64,000 nucleotides of DNA from Eggerthella sinensis (GCF_003339815.1 NZ_PPTT01000024.1:1-64000), one strand, 5' to 3'; shown: positions 17,608-27,132, numbered from the stretch's first letter. A program made the numbers and translations. Notes: generated by a model not told the origin, from the sequence alone.

Positions 17608-19206
17608 ATGAGGGAGATTTCGGCATCGACTGGTTCCACGGGCGTTTCGGGCGTTTCGGGCGTTTCGGGCGTTTCGCGTCGCTCGTTCATCACCGGCGCG
17701 GCAGCGGCCGGCGTCATGGCAACGCTGGGGCTTGCGGGCTGCGCGCCGCAGGGCAAGCAGGAGACCGCGGCTGCCGCGAACGGCGCGGACACGAAGTGGG
17801 ACGAAGAGTGCGACGTCCTTATCGTGGGCAGCGGCTACACTGGGCTTGCCGCAGCGCTTGAGGCGAAGAGCGCCGGCGCCGACGTCAAGGTGATCGAGAA
17901 GACCGGGCGCGTGGGCGGCAACTCGGCGCTTGCCGCGGGCGACTTCGCCGTGTGTAACTCGAGCGTGCAGGAGCGCGAAGGCGTGCAGGACTCCGTCGAC
18001 CAGTACGTGGACGACATGCTCGTGGCCGGCCTGTACCTCAACGACAAGGACAAGTGCCGCGTCATTGCCGAGAAGTCGAACGAAACGTGGGAGTGGACCA
18101 TGGAAATGGGCGCGACCTGGGACGTGAACGACGACGGCGAGCATTTTCTGTACCCGTACGGCGGCCACACCGTCATGCGCTCCATCGCGCAGGGTGCCGG
18201 CGGCGGCGCGAACGTCACGGGCCCCTTCGCCGAGAAGCTCAAGGAGATGGGCGTCGAGGTTGAGACGAAGCGCATGCTCACCGACCTGGTGAAGGATGAA
18301 AACGGTCGCGTGATTGGCGCCATCGTGCACGACAAACCCAGCGGCAACGACGTGGATAGCGGCACGCCCGTGGCCATCCGCGCCAAGAAGGCCGTGGTGC
18401 TGACGAACGGCGGCTTCGGGCGCGACCTGGCCTTCCGCCAGGCGCAGGACCCGCGTCTCGACGAGTCCGTCGACTGCACGAACCAGGAGGGCGCCACGGC
18501 CGAGGGCCTGCGCGCTTCGGTGGCCGCCGGCGCGATGACCGTGCACAACGACTGGATTCAGCTGCTGCCCTTCATGAGCCCCGACGAGCCGGGCTACGGC
18601 GTGGCCGCGTTCTACACCGACGGCCAGGCCAGCTACGCGCCCACGCTTGACGTCGCCACGGGCAAGCGCATCGTGAACGAGCTCACCGACCGCAAGCGCT
18701 ACGCCGACGCCATCCTGGAAACGGGCCAGCCCTGCGTGCAAATCACCTGCAAGAAGGCCCTGTACGACGGCGGCAGCGGCCTCGAAGGTGCCCTGAAGGC
18801 CGGCATCACGCTGGAATTCGCGTCCATCGAAGAGGCGGCCGAGCACTACGGCATGCCGGTGGATGCGGTGAAGGAAGAGATCGCGCGCTACAACACCTTC
18901 GTCACGAACAAGGTGGACGAAGACTTCAAGAAGCCCATCCCCGATGACGCTCAGACCATCGACGAGGCCCCCTTCTACGGCGTGCGCCTGTGGCCGAAGG
19001 TGCACCACTGCATGGGCGGCGTCAAGACCGACGTGGACTGCAAGGTGCTCGACATGGACCTGCAGGTGATCCCCGGCCTGTACGCCGCGGGCGAAGCGGT
19101 CGGCGGCATCCACGGCGCGTGCCGCCTGGGCTCGTGCGCCACGGCCGACTGCCTGGTGAACGGCCGCATCGCCGGTCAGAACGCCGCCAAGGAGCAAACC
19201 GCCTAA
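17608..19206 (+). CDS. Tat-secreted FAD-dependent fumarate-reductase-like oxidoreductase
   Basis: This is 532 residues from the ATG at 17608, 9 nt after GAGGAGG. An ATG at 17599 would abut the ribosome site. A twin-arginine signal (SRRSFITG) is followed by a lipobox-like LAGC. The FAD-binding motif is VGSGYTGLAAALEAKSAGA, with GGNS after it. The HHCMGGV and HGACRLGS segments correspond to the fumarate reductase active-site region, with Arg kept. It would reduce an extracellular organic acceptor, identity unknown. No haem domain is fused. The n-region carries four exact 9-bp repeats. Confidence 0.87.
   Translation: MREISASTGSTGVSGVSGVSGVSRRSFITGAAAAGVMATLGLAGCAPQGKQETAAAANGADTKWDEECDVLIVGSGYTGLAAALEAKSAGADVKVIEKTGRVGGNSALAAGDFAVCNSSVQEREGVQDSVDQYVDDMLVAGLYLNDKDKCRVIAEKSNETWEWTMEMGATWDVNDDGEHFLYPYGGHTVMRSIAQGAGGGANVTGPFAEKLKEMGVEVETKRMLTDLVKDENGRVIGAIVHDKPSGNDVDSGTPVAIRAKKAVVLTNGGFGRDLAFRQAQDPRLDESVDCTNQEGATAEGLRASVAAGAMTVHNDWIQLLPFMSPDEPGYGVAAFYTDGQASYAPTLDVATGKRIVNELTDRKRYADAILETGQPCVQITCKKALYDGGSGLEGALKAGITLEFASIEEAAEHYGMPVDAVKEEIARYNTFVTNKVDEDFKKPIPDDAQTIDEAPFYGVRLWPKVHHCMGGVKTDVDCKVLDMDLQVIPGLYAAGEAVGGIHGACRLGSCATADCLVNGRIAGQNAAKEQTA
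17641..17676 (+). repeat. four tandem copies of a 9-bp unit in the signal peptide
   Basis: GGCGTTTCG is repeated four times without error and encodes (Gly-Val-Ser)4 immediately before the twin arginines. Gain or loss of a unit would keep the frame. Confidence 0.95.
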
Positions 19207-19266
19207 CCCCGCCCGCCAACCAACCCGCGTCGCCCCGGCCTCCCCTCCCTCCGGCCCGCGACGATC

Positions 19267-19296
19267 AAGCCCCCAGCCCGCGCTGGGGGCTTTTTG
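19267..19296 (+). terminator. rho-independent terminator of the flavoprotein gene
   Basis: AGCCCCCAGC and GCTGGGGGCT pair, followed by TTTTT. It lies about 60 nt after the stop. Confidence 0.9.
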
Positions 19297-19447
19297 TGCA
19301 GGGAGGTCGCGCCCACTTCGGGCGCTTTATGTGACCAATTCTGGGCAGAAGAGCATAGCACAGCATGACCAACAAGGGTTGAACGAGACGAGGCGGGAAG
19401 GGTCGCCTATCGCGTCCCTCCCCGCCCCCGGATCATTTTTGGGAACG

Positions 19448-21061
19448 CTATCGCTCGAACACGGTTTCGCCTCCGACGACGGTGAGCACCACCGAAGCCT
19501 CCACGATGTCGTGCAGGCTGTCGAGCGCGAACAGGTTGCGGTCGATCACCACAAGGTCGGCCAGCTTGCCGGGCTCGAGCGTGCCCAGCTCGTGGTCGAA
19601 GCTTTCAACCCAGGCCGAGCCCTGCGTCATGCACTGCAGCGCTTCGCCCAAGGCCAGCGCGTACTCGCGATGGAAGCCCTCGGCCGGCTCGCCGTCGGGC
19701 ATGCAGCGCGCCACCGCGGCGTACAGCACCTGCAACGGCTCCACCATGGGGGCCGCCGGGAAGTCGGTGGACAATCCCAGGGGGACGCCCGCGTCACGCA
19801 CGGTGCGGAAGCGCCAGCAGCGCGACGCGCGGTCGGCCCCGATGCACACGTCGTAGAAGCCCGTGGACGAACCGAACGTCGCATGGAGCGGCTGCACGCT
19901 CGCGCCCACGCCGAGGGCGGCCATGCGCTCGATGTCCTCGTCGACGATGGTCTCGATGTGCTCGAGGCAGTGATGCAGCTCCTTGCGGCCGTTCGCCCGC
20001 TGCGCCTCCTCGTGCGCGTCGAGCGCCAGACGCGCCGCCGCATCGCCGATGCAGTGCACGCGCACGGCAAGCCCCGCCGCGTCGGCCGCGCGCACAAGCT
20101 CCTTGAACTGCGCAGGCGGCAGGTTCGTCTCGCCACGATGATCGGTGCCCTCGTACGGCTCCAGCATGAACGCCGTCTGAGCCTCAACCACGCCGTCGAG
20201 CACCTGCTTCACGCCTCCCACGCGCAAACGATCGCTCGCGAACGACGTCTTCATCTCCAGCGCTTCGGGGATTTCCAGCAGCGACGGGAAGAACGTGATG
20301 CGGCAGCTCAGGTCGCCTTCGTCCTCGATCTGCCGATACGTGTCGTAGATGTCGTCGTTCGACAAATCGCGCGGGAACATGTCGCCCACGGCCGTGATGC
20401 CCAGCCCGCGGAACACGTCGAGCAGGCGCAGGATGGAGCCCTTCAGGCCCTTCACCAGCAGCGCGAGGTCGGACACCTGCGTCGATGCCGGCTGCCCCAG
20501 CAGCAGGCCCGTGGGACGCCCCGAAGCGTCGCGCACGATTTCGCCACCTTCGGGCTGCGGCGTTTCGGCCGTGATGCCCGCTTTCGCCAGCGCCGCGCCG
20601 TTCACCCACGCGGCATGATGATCGAAGCTGCTCAGGCAAATGGGCTGCTCGGGCGCGAAGCAATCGAGCGATTCGCGGCTGGGGGTTTCGTGCTGCTCCC
20701 ACATGGCCGTATCCCAGCCCACGCCGTACACCCACTCGTTGTGCGGGTGCGCCTCACAGAAGGCGCGCACGCGCTCGGCGCACTCCCGCTCGCTCGTGCA
20801 CCCCATCAGGTTCACGCAAAAGTCGGGGTCGTTCAGCGCCGCCGCCGAGGCGAAGTGCAGGTGCGAGTCGTTGAATCCGGGGGCAATCAAGCGCGCGCCG
20901 TAGTCCTCCACGAGGGTATCGGGGCCGGCCAGCGCCATAACCTCGTCCTTCGAGCCCGCGGCCAGCACGCGGTTTCCCGCAATGGCCACGCCTCCCGCGA
21001 ACGGTTCCAGCGTGTTGCCCGTGAACACCGCCTCGGACAACAGAATGCGATCGGCAACCAT
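19448..21061 (-). CDS. YtcJ-like amidohydrolase
   Basis: This is 537 residues of the amidohydrolase superfamily (TIM barrel with metal centre). The N-terminal metal site is DSHLHF, and later ligands appear in HCIGDAA, EHIE and STDFPAAP. Members hydrolyse amide-like bonds or N-acyl groups, and the substrate here is unknown. The start ATG shares one base with the stop of the upstream MFS gene (TAATG), so the two are translationally coupled. The transporter probably supplies the substrate. Confidence 0.85.
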   Translation of the reverse strand: MVADRILLSEAVFTGNTLEPFAGGVAIAGNRVLAAGSKDEVMALAGPDTLVEDYGARLIAPGFNDSHLHFASAAALNDPDFCVNLMGCTSERECAERVRAFCEAHPHNEWVYGVGWDTAMWEQHETPSRESLDCFAPEQPICLSSFDHHAAWVNGAALAKAGITAETPQPEGGEIVRDASGRPTGLLLGQPASTQVSDLALLVKGLKGSILRLLDVFRGLGITAVGDMFPRDLSNDDIYDTYRQIEDEGDLSCRITFFPSLLEIPEALEMKTSFASDRLRVGGVKQVLDGVVEAQTAFMLEPYEGTDHRGETNLPPAQFKELVRAADAAGLAVRVHCIGDAAARLALDAHEEAQRANGRKELHHCLEHIETIVDEDIERMAALGVGASVQPLHATFGSSTGFYDVCIGADRASRCWRFRTVRDAGVPLGLSTDFPAAPMVEPLQVLYAAVARCMPDGEPAEGFHREYALALGEALQCMTQGSAWVESFDHELGTLEPGKLADLVVIDRNLFALDSLHDIVEASVVLTVVGGETVFER

Positions 21062-22284
21062 TACGCTTCGCTCCCTTCAAGCTCTTCGGGCGCGCCGGCC
21101 TTGCGCTTGCGGTCGAGCGAGCGCGGAAGCAGCAGCACGGGAATGAACGCGACGGCGAAGAAGATGCCCTCCAGGATGAAGTTCAGCGTGTAGTCGGTGC
21201 CGGCGATCATGCCGATGCCGATGGGCAGCACGTAGGAGATGATCAGGCTCACGGAGCCGATGACGCCACCCGCGGAGGCCGCGTACTTGAGGCCGATTTC
21301 AGGAAGCTGGAACGGCAGCGCTTGCAGGATGGGGCCCGACGCGGCGGAGAAGATGCCGTTGAGGAACAGGAGCACCCACAGGATGATGCCGATCGGCGAG
21401 AACCAGTTGGCAATCATCACGACGCCGCCAAGCAGGCAGATGATGACCAGCACGAGGCGCGGCTTGCCGGAGCGCTGGCACCACACCGGGCCGATGATGG
21501 AGCCGAAGATGGACACGATGGTGAGGAACGCCGCCATGTTGTTGGCAGCCATGATGTCCACGCCGCGCATTTCAACCATAGCCTGCGGCAGAATGCCGGA
21601 GTAGTTCGTGGCGGTGGCCATGCCCAAGCCCGTCGCGATGGCGATGAGCCACACGAACTTGTTCTTGATAGCCACGCCGAAGTACTGCATGACCGGCTCA
21701 GACGGCGGAACCTCAGCGCCCTTCGGCTGATTCTTCGCCAGCACGAACCACAGCACGAGGATCGCAGCGAACGCGATGGACGACCACAGGTAGGCATCCT
21801 GCACGCTCGGGAAGAAGGCGGACGTCGCCAGGCCGGCCGCGATGCCGCAGCAAGCGGCCGCGAAGTAGATGCCCATGGCGAAATCCATCTTGTCCTCGAA
21901 CCACGCGCCGAACAGCTTGATGGTGGCGGCTTGCAGCACGGACGGCGCGATGCCGGTGCCCAGCATCATGATGAGCATGACGGTGAAGTCGCCCGCCACG
22001 AGACGGCCGAAGGCGAGCACTACCGAGATTGCCGTCGCCACGCCCACGACGATCTTCGCGCCGAACTTGTCGGCAAGCGAGCCGCCCGGGATGGACACGA
22101 ACACGCCCGCCAGCAGCGGCGCGAGCAGCAGAGCAGAGAACTGAGCCACGTCGATACCCAGCGCGGGCATGATTTCGGTGGCCAATGCGGAAAGCTGGAA
22201 TTGAATGTAGTCCGCGATGAAGATGATGAGGCACGAAACAAGCAGTACCACCCAACGATACGAGGACAACGTACGCGATTCCAT
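21061..22284 (-). CDS. MFS transporter (OxlT-like)
   Basis: This is 407 residues with twelve helices in two halves. GVFVSIPGGSLADKFG between helices 2 and 3 is the MFS signature loop. It resembles the second MFS at 23372-24580, including the shared (L)SSYRWVVLLV / LSAYRWVILLV start. It is the first gene of an operon with the amidohydrolase and diverges from a LuxR gene. Confidence 0.87.
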   Translation of the reverse strand: MESRTLSSYRWVVLLVSCLIIFIADYIQFQLSALATEIMPALGIDVAQFSALLLAPLLAGVFVSIPGGSLADKFGAKIVVGVATAISVVLAFGRLVAGDFTVMLIMMLGTGIAPSVLQAATIKLFGAWFEDKMDFAMGIYFAAACCGIAAGLATSAFFPSVQDAYLWSSIAFAAILVLWFVLAKNQPKGAEVPPSEPVMQYFGVAIKNKFVWLIAIATGLGMATATNYSGILPQAMVEMRGVDIMAANNMAAFLTIVSIFGSIIGPVWCQRSGKPRLVLVIICLLGGVVMIANWFSPIGIILWVLLFLNGIFSAASGPILQALPFQLPEIGLKYAASAGGVIGSVSLIISYVLPIGIGMIAGTDYTLNFILEGIFFAVAFIPVLLLPRSLDRKRKAGAPEELEGSEA

Positions 22285-22390
22285 GATTTCCCCTCCTTAT
22301 TCGATGTGAATGCAATAGTTGATACGCCGGCATCACCAGGAAGTATAGGGACTGGCTTCAGCGCCCACCATCGACTGAACTTCGTATCTT

Positions 22391-22410
22391 TCTACGCAAA
22401 AAGGGGTAGA
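22391..22410 (-). promoter_or_regulatory. candidate operator upstream of the first MFS gene
   Basis: TCTAC and GTAGA are an interrupted palindrome 107 nt before the MFS start. The element TACGCAAA within it also occurs upstream of the second MFS gene (24651-24658), and TTCGTA precedes it in both places. Confidence 0.4.
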
Positions 22411-22513
22411 CGATGGTAGCAACACGCTATTTACCAGCGGAAACGTCAGCTTTTCCCGCGAGAAAGAATACGCGTTACGGGCGGTTGCCGCGGTGTCGGG
22501 AGGGGTTTCGGGC

Positions 22514-22519
22514 TATAAT
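22514..22519 (+). promoter_or_regulatory. -10 element of the soluble LuxR gene
   Basis: This is a perfect TATAAT, 71 nt before the start codon. The rest of the 305-nt gap (22285-22589) holds the divergent MFS control region and no gene. Confidence 0.5.
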
Positions 22520-22589
22520 GCCCCCATGGCAGCGGGTGCGTGCCGCGCGCCTTCCACACATTCTTCGGGGTACGGGGTAAAGAGGGGCC

Positions 22590-23375
22590 ATGTCAGACGA
22601 ACAATCCGCGACGTCGTTCAACCTGCTCACCGACGGCGAATGGCTGCAGCTCATCAAGATCATCGGCCTGGCAAACCGCCTCAACGAGGACTACGCGTTT
22701 CGCCGTACCATCCTCGAGCAGCTGCGCATCCTCATCCCCTACGAATCGGCTGCGTTCTTCCTCACCGATCTGTCGAAGGTGTCCACCACGCCCAACTTCT
22801 TCGCATCGCCCATCGGCATCGACTGCGAGGAGGGGCGTCTCGATGAGTACCTCGAAACGGCGTGGAAGGACGACAAGATTCGCGAGCTCGTTCCCACCGA
22901 CGAGTCGCGCGTCATCCGCGAAAGCGACTTCGTAACGAAGGAAGAGAAGCAATCGTCTGCGTACTACGCGGACTTTCTCGGTGGACGCAACGTGCTCACC
23001 TGCACCTTCGCCTGCGCGAAGGGGCCGCTCGGGTCCCTCAACCTCAACCGCAAGCTCGTCGACTTCAGCGACAAGGAAGTGTTCATCCTGGAAGTGCTCG
23101 AGCCGCACATCACCGAGCGCCTCACGCAGCATCGCCTGTCCGACGGCAGCCAACGCGACTTCGAGAAGTTTTTGCAGGACCACAGCATCACGGCGCGCGA
23201 GGGCGAGGTGCTGTCCTGCCTATTGCAGGGTAAAAGCAACGGCGAAATCAGCGAAGATCTGTGCATCAGCCCCGCCACCACGCGCAAGCATCTGGAGAAT
23301 CTCTACAAGAAAGCGGGTGCGAAAAGCCGCCTCGAACTGGCGATGTTCGCGCGCAAGCACATGCGCGTTCGCTAG
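22590..23375 (+). CDS. soluble LuxR-family regulator with GAF-like sensor
   Basis: This is 261 residues. Residues 20-185 look like a GAF-type sensory domain (LIPYESAAFFLTDL, with a later GSLNLNR strand). The C-terminal 65 residues are a LuxR helix-turn-helix (SITAREGEVLSCLLQGKSNG, then CISPATTRKHLENLYKKAG). AGAGGGG precedes the ATG. It lies between two related MFS genes and is likely to control one or both. Its stop overlaps the stop of the convergent MFS gene in a shared CTAG. Confidence 0.85.
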   Translation: MSDEQSATSFNLLTDGEWLQLIKIIGLANRLNEDYAFRRTILEQLRILIPYESAAFFLTDLSKVSTTPNFFASPIGIDCEEGRLDEYLETAWKDDKIRELVPTDESRVIRESDFVTKEEKQSSAYYADFLGGRNVLTCTFACAKGPLGSLNLNRKLVDFSDKEVFILEVLEPHITERLTQHRLSDGSQRDFEKFLQDHSITAREGEVLSCLLQGKSNGEISEDLCISPATTRKHLENLYKKAGAKSRLELAMFARKHMRVR

Positions 23376-24580
23376 CGGGTGCAGGGCGTCTCGCGCGGCT
23401 TCGACAACAGGGCGATGGGCACCACGGCCACGGCGAAACAGAGCGATTCCAGGATGAGGTTGAGCGAGTAGTCCGCGCCGGCCACGCCCGACACGGCAAG
23501 CGGAAGCGCGTAGCTGATGGCCAGGCTCACGCTGCCCACGAGGCCGCCGGCCGAGCCGGCGTACTTGTGCCCGATCTCGGGAAACGCTCCGGGAAGCGCC
23601 TCGAGCACCGGCCCCGCCGCCGAGCCCAGCGCGCCGTTCACCAGCAGCAACACCCAAACGCCCTCGCCGCCGAACAGCATCCAGCTCACCAGCTTCGCCA
23701 CGCCGCCCAACAGCACGATGGCCGCCAGCATGCCCTTGACGCTGCCAAGCCGCCGGCACGCAAGCGGACCCAGCACCGAGCCGGCTATCGAGCCCAACGA
23801 CAGCACGGCCGCCGTCACGCCGGCCGCTTCCGGATCAAGGCCGTGCACCTCGTACAGCGCTTGCGGGAACAGCCCCATGTACGCGGTGGACGTGGCCATG
23901 CCCAACCCCACGGCCAGCGCGATGAGCCAGACGTTTTTGCTGGTGGCGGCGGTTTTCAGGTAGCGCACGATGCGCTCGCCCTCGGGCGGTGCCTCGCCTT
24001 CGGGCACGTCGCGCGCGAACAGCGCCCAGGCCACGCCGCACAGCAGAAACAGCACCGAGGGCGCGAAGAACGCCGCGTCCATGGTGGGAAACAGGTTCGA
24101 CGTGGCCTGCGCGCACGCGATGCCCACCGACGCGCTGGCGAAGTAGAGGCCCATGGCCAGGTTGCTGGCTCCTTTGAACCAGATGCAGAACAGCTTGATG
24201 AGCGATGCCTGCAACACGGCCGGGCAGCATCCCAGCAGCAGCATCGCGCAGAACAGCGACGAGTAGTCCCCCGCCCCCACCCGCGCGAACCCGGCCGCCA
24301 CCGACACCGCCGTGGCAACGGCCACCACCACGCGCGGGCCGAAACGGTCGCACAGCACCCCGCCGGGGATGCTTAGGAACACGCCCGACAGCAGCGGCGC
24401 CAGCAGCAGGCTGGACAGTTCCACCGAGTCGAGCCCGAAGCGCACCACGATGAGCGGCGCGAGCGACGACACTTGGAATTGCAGGTAGTTCGTCATGAAG
24501 ATGAGCGCGCAGGCAACAAGCAGGATCACCCAACGGTACGCCGATAAACGTCGATCACTGCCATCTTTGCCGTCGCTCAT
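23372..24580 (-). CDS. MFS transporter, paralogue of the neighbouring MFS
   Basis: This is 402 residues and twelve helices, with the MFS loop GVFLSIPGGVLCDRFG. Residue order is close to the MFS at 21061-22284 throughout, which suggests an old duplication around the LuxR gene. The ATG at 24580 has AGGGGA 7 nt upstream. A longer frame to 24625 has no ribosome site. The substrate is unknown. Confidence 0.86.
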   Translation of the reverse strand: MSDGKDGSDRRLSAYRWVILLVACALIFMTNYLQFQVSSLAPLIVVRFGLDSVELSSLLLAPLLSGVFLSIPGGVLCDRFGPRVVVAVATAVSVAAGFARVGAGDYSSLFCAMLLLGCCPAVLQASLIKLFCIWFKGASNLAMGLYFASASVGIACAQATSNLFPTMDAAFFAPSVLFLLCGVAWALFARDVPEGEAPPEGERIVRYLKTAATSKNVWLIALAVGLGMATSTAYMGLFPQALYEVHGLDPEAAGVTAAVLSLGSIAGSVLGPLACRRLGSVKGMLAAIVLLGGVAKLVSWMLFGGEGVWVLLLVNGALGSAAGPVLEALPGAFPEIGHKYAGSAGGLVGSVSLAISYALPLAVSGVAGADYSLNLILESLCFAVAVVPIALLSKPRETPCTR

Positions 24581-24721
24581 GCAGCATCCCCTTGTATCGA
24601 ACCGAACCCCCGACGTGCTCATCATCCCAACTTGCAGGGTCGTTCGTAAGTACGCAAAGCGCGTATTTCCTTAGGGTAATATGCGTAGGAAGGAGGCGCC
24701 GGGTCGCCGCGAGAGCGGGCG

Positions 24722-25330
24722 TTACTGCGGCAGGCGCACCTGTTCGTCCATGTTCAAGCCGTGCAGCAGGCCGTGGAACGTGAGCTTCGTCAGCAGCTCG
24801 GCCATCGCGGCGGGAGGCTCGCGCAGGCCGCCGTTGATCCACTTCACCGTGATGCCGATATGAGCCGAGATGATGTACTGGATGAAGTAGTCGAGGGGCG
24901 CGCCCATGCTGTCCGCCTGCACCTTGCGGAAGATGTCCTGGTACGTGGCGTAGGCGCTCTCTTCGAACTTCTTGTTGAACAGCGGAGCGCCGTGCTCGCC
25001 CAGCATCGTCTGGAAGAAGTGCGCGTGATCGTAGATGTACTCGAAGTGCCGCTGGTAGTACGCGTGGCTCTCCCACTCGAGGCCCTTCTCCAGCTGCTCG
25101 GACGGGTTCGCGGCGCGGCGCAGGTCGCCCAGCACGTCGTCGATGATCTGGTTGAGGAAGCAGTACTTGTCCTCGAACTGGAAGTAGAAGGTGCTGCGCG
25201 ACACGCGCGCCCGCTTCACAATCTCGTTGACCGAGATGCTTTCGAAGTCCTTCTCGCGCATCAGGTCGAGCAGCGCGTCCGTCATATACTGCCGGCTGCG
25301 AGCCTTCCGCATATCGTTCGTGCGGTCCAT
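24722..25330 (-). CDS. TetR/AcrR-family regulator
   Basis: This is 202 residues. The N-terminal helix-turn-helix is clear (SVNEIVKRARVSRSTFYFQFEDKY as the recognition region), followed by an all-helical ligand domain. GAGGAGGGG precedes the ATG at 25330. It diverges from the decarboxylase-like amidohydrolase and probably represses it until a ligand binds. Confidence 0.88.
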   Translation of the reverse strand: MDRTNDMRKARSRQYMTDALLDLMREKDFESISVNEIVKRARVSRSTFYFQFEDKYCFLNQIIDDVLGDLRRAANPSEQLEKGLEWESHAYYQRHFEYIYDHAHFFQTMLGEHGAPLFNKKFEESAYATYQDIFRKVQADSMGAPLDYFIQYIISAHIGITVKWINGGLREPPAAMAELLTKLTFHGLLHGLNMDEQVRLPQ

Positions 25331-25478
25331 GATCCCCTCCTCGTGCATTCTCAACCAATTTTACTACATCTGTCCGAATTCGTACAATCTGTGTGATTTT
25401 GCAGATACCGGTCCGAAAATCCCGTTGCTAGAATGCGGATCATCGCAATCGATCCACTCACAAGGAGGCACACCCACC

Positions 25479-26531
25479 ATGGAGCACGAACTTCGCACCG
25501 AATTCATCGAGGACTACGTGGCGCCCTACGGCCAGGAAGTCACCCACGGCAAAATCGCGCTCGAGGAGCACTACGAGTCCCCCACCTGGGACGCAACCGG
25601 CGACCCCGAGAACGAGACGGCTCGCAACAAGGAGGACTACTTCGAGGCCGTGAAAGCGCGCCTGCATTCTCCCGAAATCCGCATCAAGGAGATGGACCGC
25701 AACGGCGTGGAGATGTTCATCATGTCGCTCACGCAGCCGGGTATCCAGGAGGTGCTCGACACCGACGAGGCCGTGAAGCGCGCGCATGAGATGAACATCT
25801 GGATCTACGAGAACTACGTGCAGAAGTACCCGACGCGCTTCAACGCGTTCGCCGCCGTGGCCCTGCAAGACCCCGAGGCCGCCTGCAAGGAGCTCGAGTT
25901 CTGCGTCAAGGAGCTGGGATTCGTCGGCGCGCTCATCAACGGCTACACGATGAAGAACGACAAGAACAACATCGAGTACCTCGACGAGAAGCAGAACTTC
26001 CCCTTCTGGCAGAAGCTTGTCGAGCTCAACGTGCCGCTCTACCTGCACCCCCGCGACCCCGCCCCGAACCAGCAGCGCGGCTACGAGGGGTACGAGGGCC
26101 TGCTCGGCTCGGCCTGGGGCTTCGGCGCCGAGACCGCGCTCCACGCGCTGCGCCTGCTGTGCAGCGGCCTGTTCGACGAGCTGCCCGAGGCCAAGCTCAT
26201 CATGGGCCACCTCGGCGAAGGCCTGCCCTTCGGCCTGCCGCGCGTGCAGCATCGCCTGAACAACCAGAAGCCCTGCGGCGCCCACAAGAAGCCCCTCACC
26301 GAGTACTTCGAGAAGAACGTGTACGTCACCACGAGCGGTCACTTCAACACGCAAGCGTTCCTGAACACCCTCATGGAATGCGACGCGTCGCACGTCATGT
26401 TCTCGTCCGACACCCCGTACGAGAGCCTCGACGAAGCCGCCCTCTGGTTCGACAACACCCCCCTGAGCTACGCCGACCGCGAGCAAATCGGCCGCCAAAA
26501 CGCCATCAACCTGCTGGGATTGGATTTATAA
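25479..26531 (+). CDS. amidohydrolase-2 family protein, gamma-resorcylate decarboxylase-like
   Basis: This is 350 residues with AAGGAGG upstream. The motifs match the 2,6-dihydroxybenzoate (gamma-resorcylate) decarboxylase group: KIALEEHY (Glu and His metal ligands), LYLHPRDP, IMGHLGEGLP and FSSDTPYES (Asp ligand). It may decarboxylate a phenolic acid or act on a related aromatic, so it is a possible enzyme of plant-phenolic metabolism in the gut. It is divergent from tetR and has a strong stem-loop after it. TAGAAT at 25429-25434 is a likely -10. Confidence 0.8.
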   Translation: MEHELRTEFIEDYVAPYGQEVTHGKIALEEHYESPTWDATGDPENETARNKEDYFEAVKARLHSPEIRIKEMDRNGVEMFIMSLTQPGIQEVLDTDEAVKRAHEMNIWIYENYVQKYPTRFNAFAAVALQDPEAACKELEFCVKELGFVGALINGYTMKNDKNNIEYLDEKQNFPFWQKLVELNVPLYLHPRDPAPNQQRGYEGYEGLLGSAWGFGAETALHALRLLCSGLFDELPEAKLIMGHLGEGLPFGLPRVQHRLNNQKPCGAHKKPLTEYFEKNVYVTTSGHFNTQAFLNTLMECDASHVMFSSDTPYESLDEAALWFDNTPLSYADREQIGRQNAINLLGLDL

Positions 26532-26543
26532 CATCCCCGCCAA

Positions 26544-26581
26544 GCAAGGGCCGCCGCGTCATCGAGCGCGGCGGCCCTTGC
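26544..26581. terminator. bidirectional stem-loop
   Basis: GCAAGGGCCGCCGCG and its exact complement form a 15-bp stem with an 8-nt loop. It lies between the convergent amidohydrolase and exonuclease genes. T-runs are poor. Confidence 0.7.
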
Positions 26582-26586
26582 TATTC

Positions 26587-27132
26587 CTACCTTTTGCCCC
26601 CGCCGAAGACGTAAAGCCTCGGAGCGGGCACCTCGGTTTCCTGGGCAAGTTTCCAAAACAATTCTCGACAAGCATTCGTATCGCACAAGGCGTCATGGTG
26701 CTGATCGAGGGAGATACCGTAGTAGTCGCAGCACATCGACAGCCCGTATTTCCGACCACCCAGCACCCGCTTCGCCATCTCGCCGGTATCGATGTAAAGG
26801 AGCTCGGGCATTTCGATTTCGACGTACTCGAGGCTCCGGTAGATGGCGGGACAATCCGCCGTTTTGGCACAATGTGCAACCACCACGTGAGACTCGACCA
26901 ATTCGCCAAGTGATTGGTTCCACACGACGTCGAAGGTCGGTTCCTGCGCCACCATCTCTTCGGTTATCCCGTGAACGCGCTGCGTCATCGGATCGAAATC
27001 GCACAGGGGATTCACCAAGTGATACTGGCTGTCGAGAAGGTCACCATCGTAGTTCGTCCGTTGATAGGCCACCGAGCAAATATGACGCCTTGCATCGGCC
27101 CACTCCACGTCCAAGAATAAATAGCCATCCAT
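26587..27132 (-). CDS. DEDDh-type 3'-5' exonuclease domain protein
   Basis: This is 181 residues forming a stand-alone RNase-T/DnaQ-like fold. FLDVEWA gives the first Asp and Glu, the segment HCAKTADCPAI the second Asp, and HHDALCDTNAC the His...Asp pair that makes the DEDDh site. Members remove nucleotides from DNA or RNA 3' ends. It follows the large helicase on the same strand after 136 nt, and base composition is lower in GC than the core DNA. A joint role with the helicase is inference. Confidence 0.75.
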   Translation of the reverse strand: MDGYLFLDVEWADARRHICSVAYQRTNYDGDLLDSQYHLVNPLCDFDPMTQRVHGITEEMVAQEPTFDVVWNQSLGELVESHVVVAHCAKTADCPAIYRSLEYVEIEMPELLYIDTGEMAKRVLGGRKYGLSMCCDYYGISLDQHHDALCDTNACRELFWKLAQETEVPAPRLYVFGGGKR

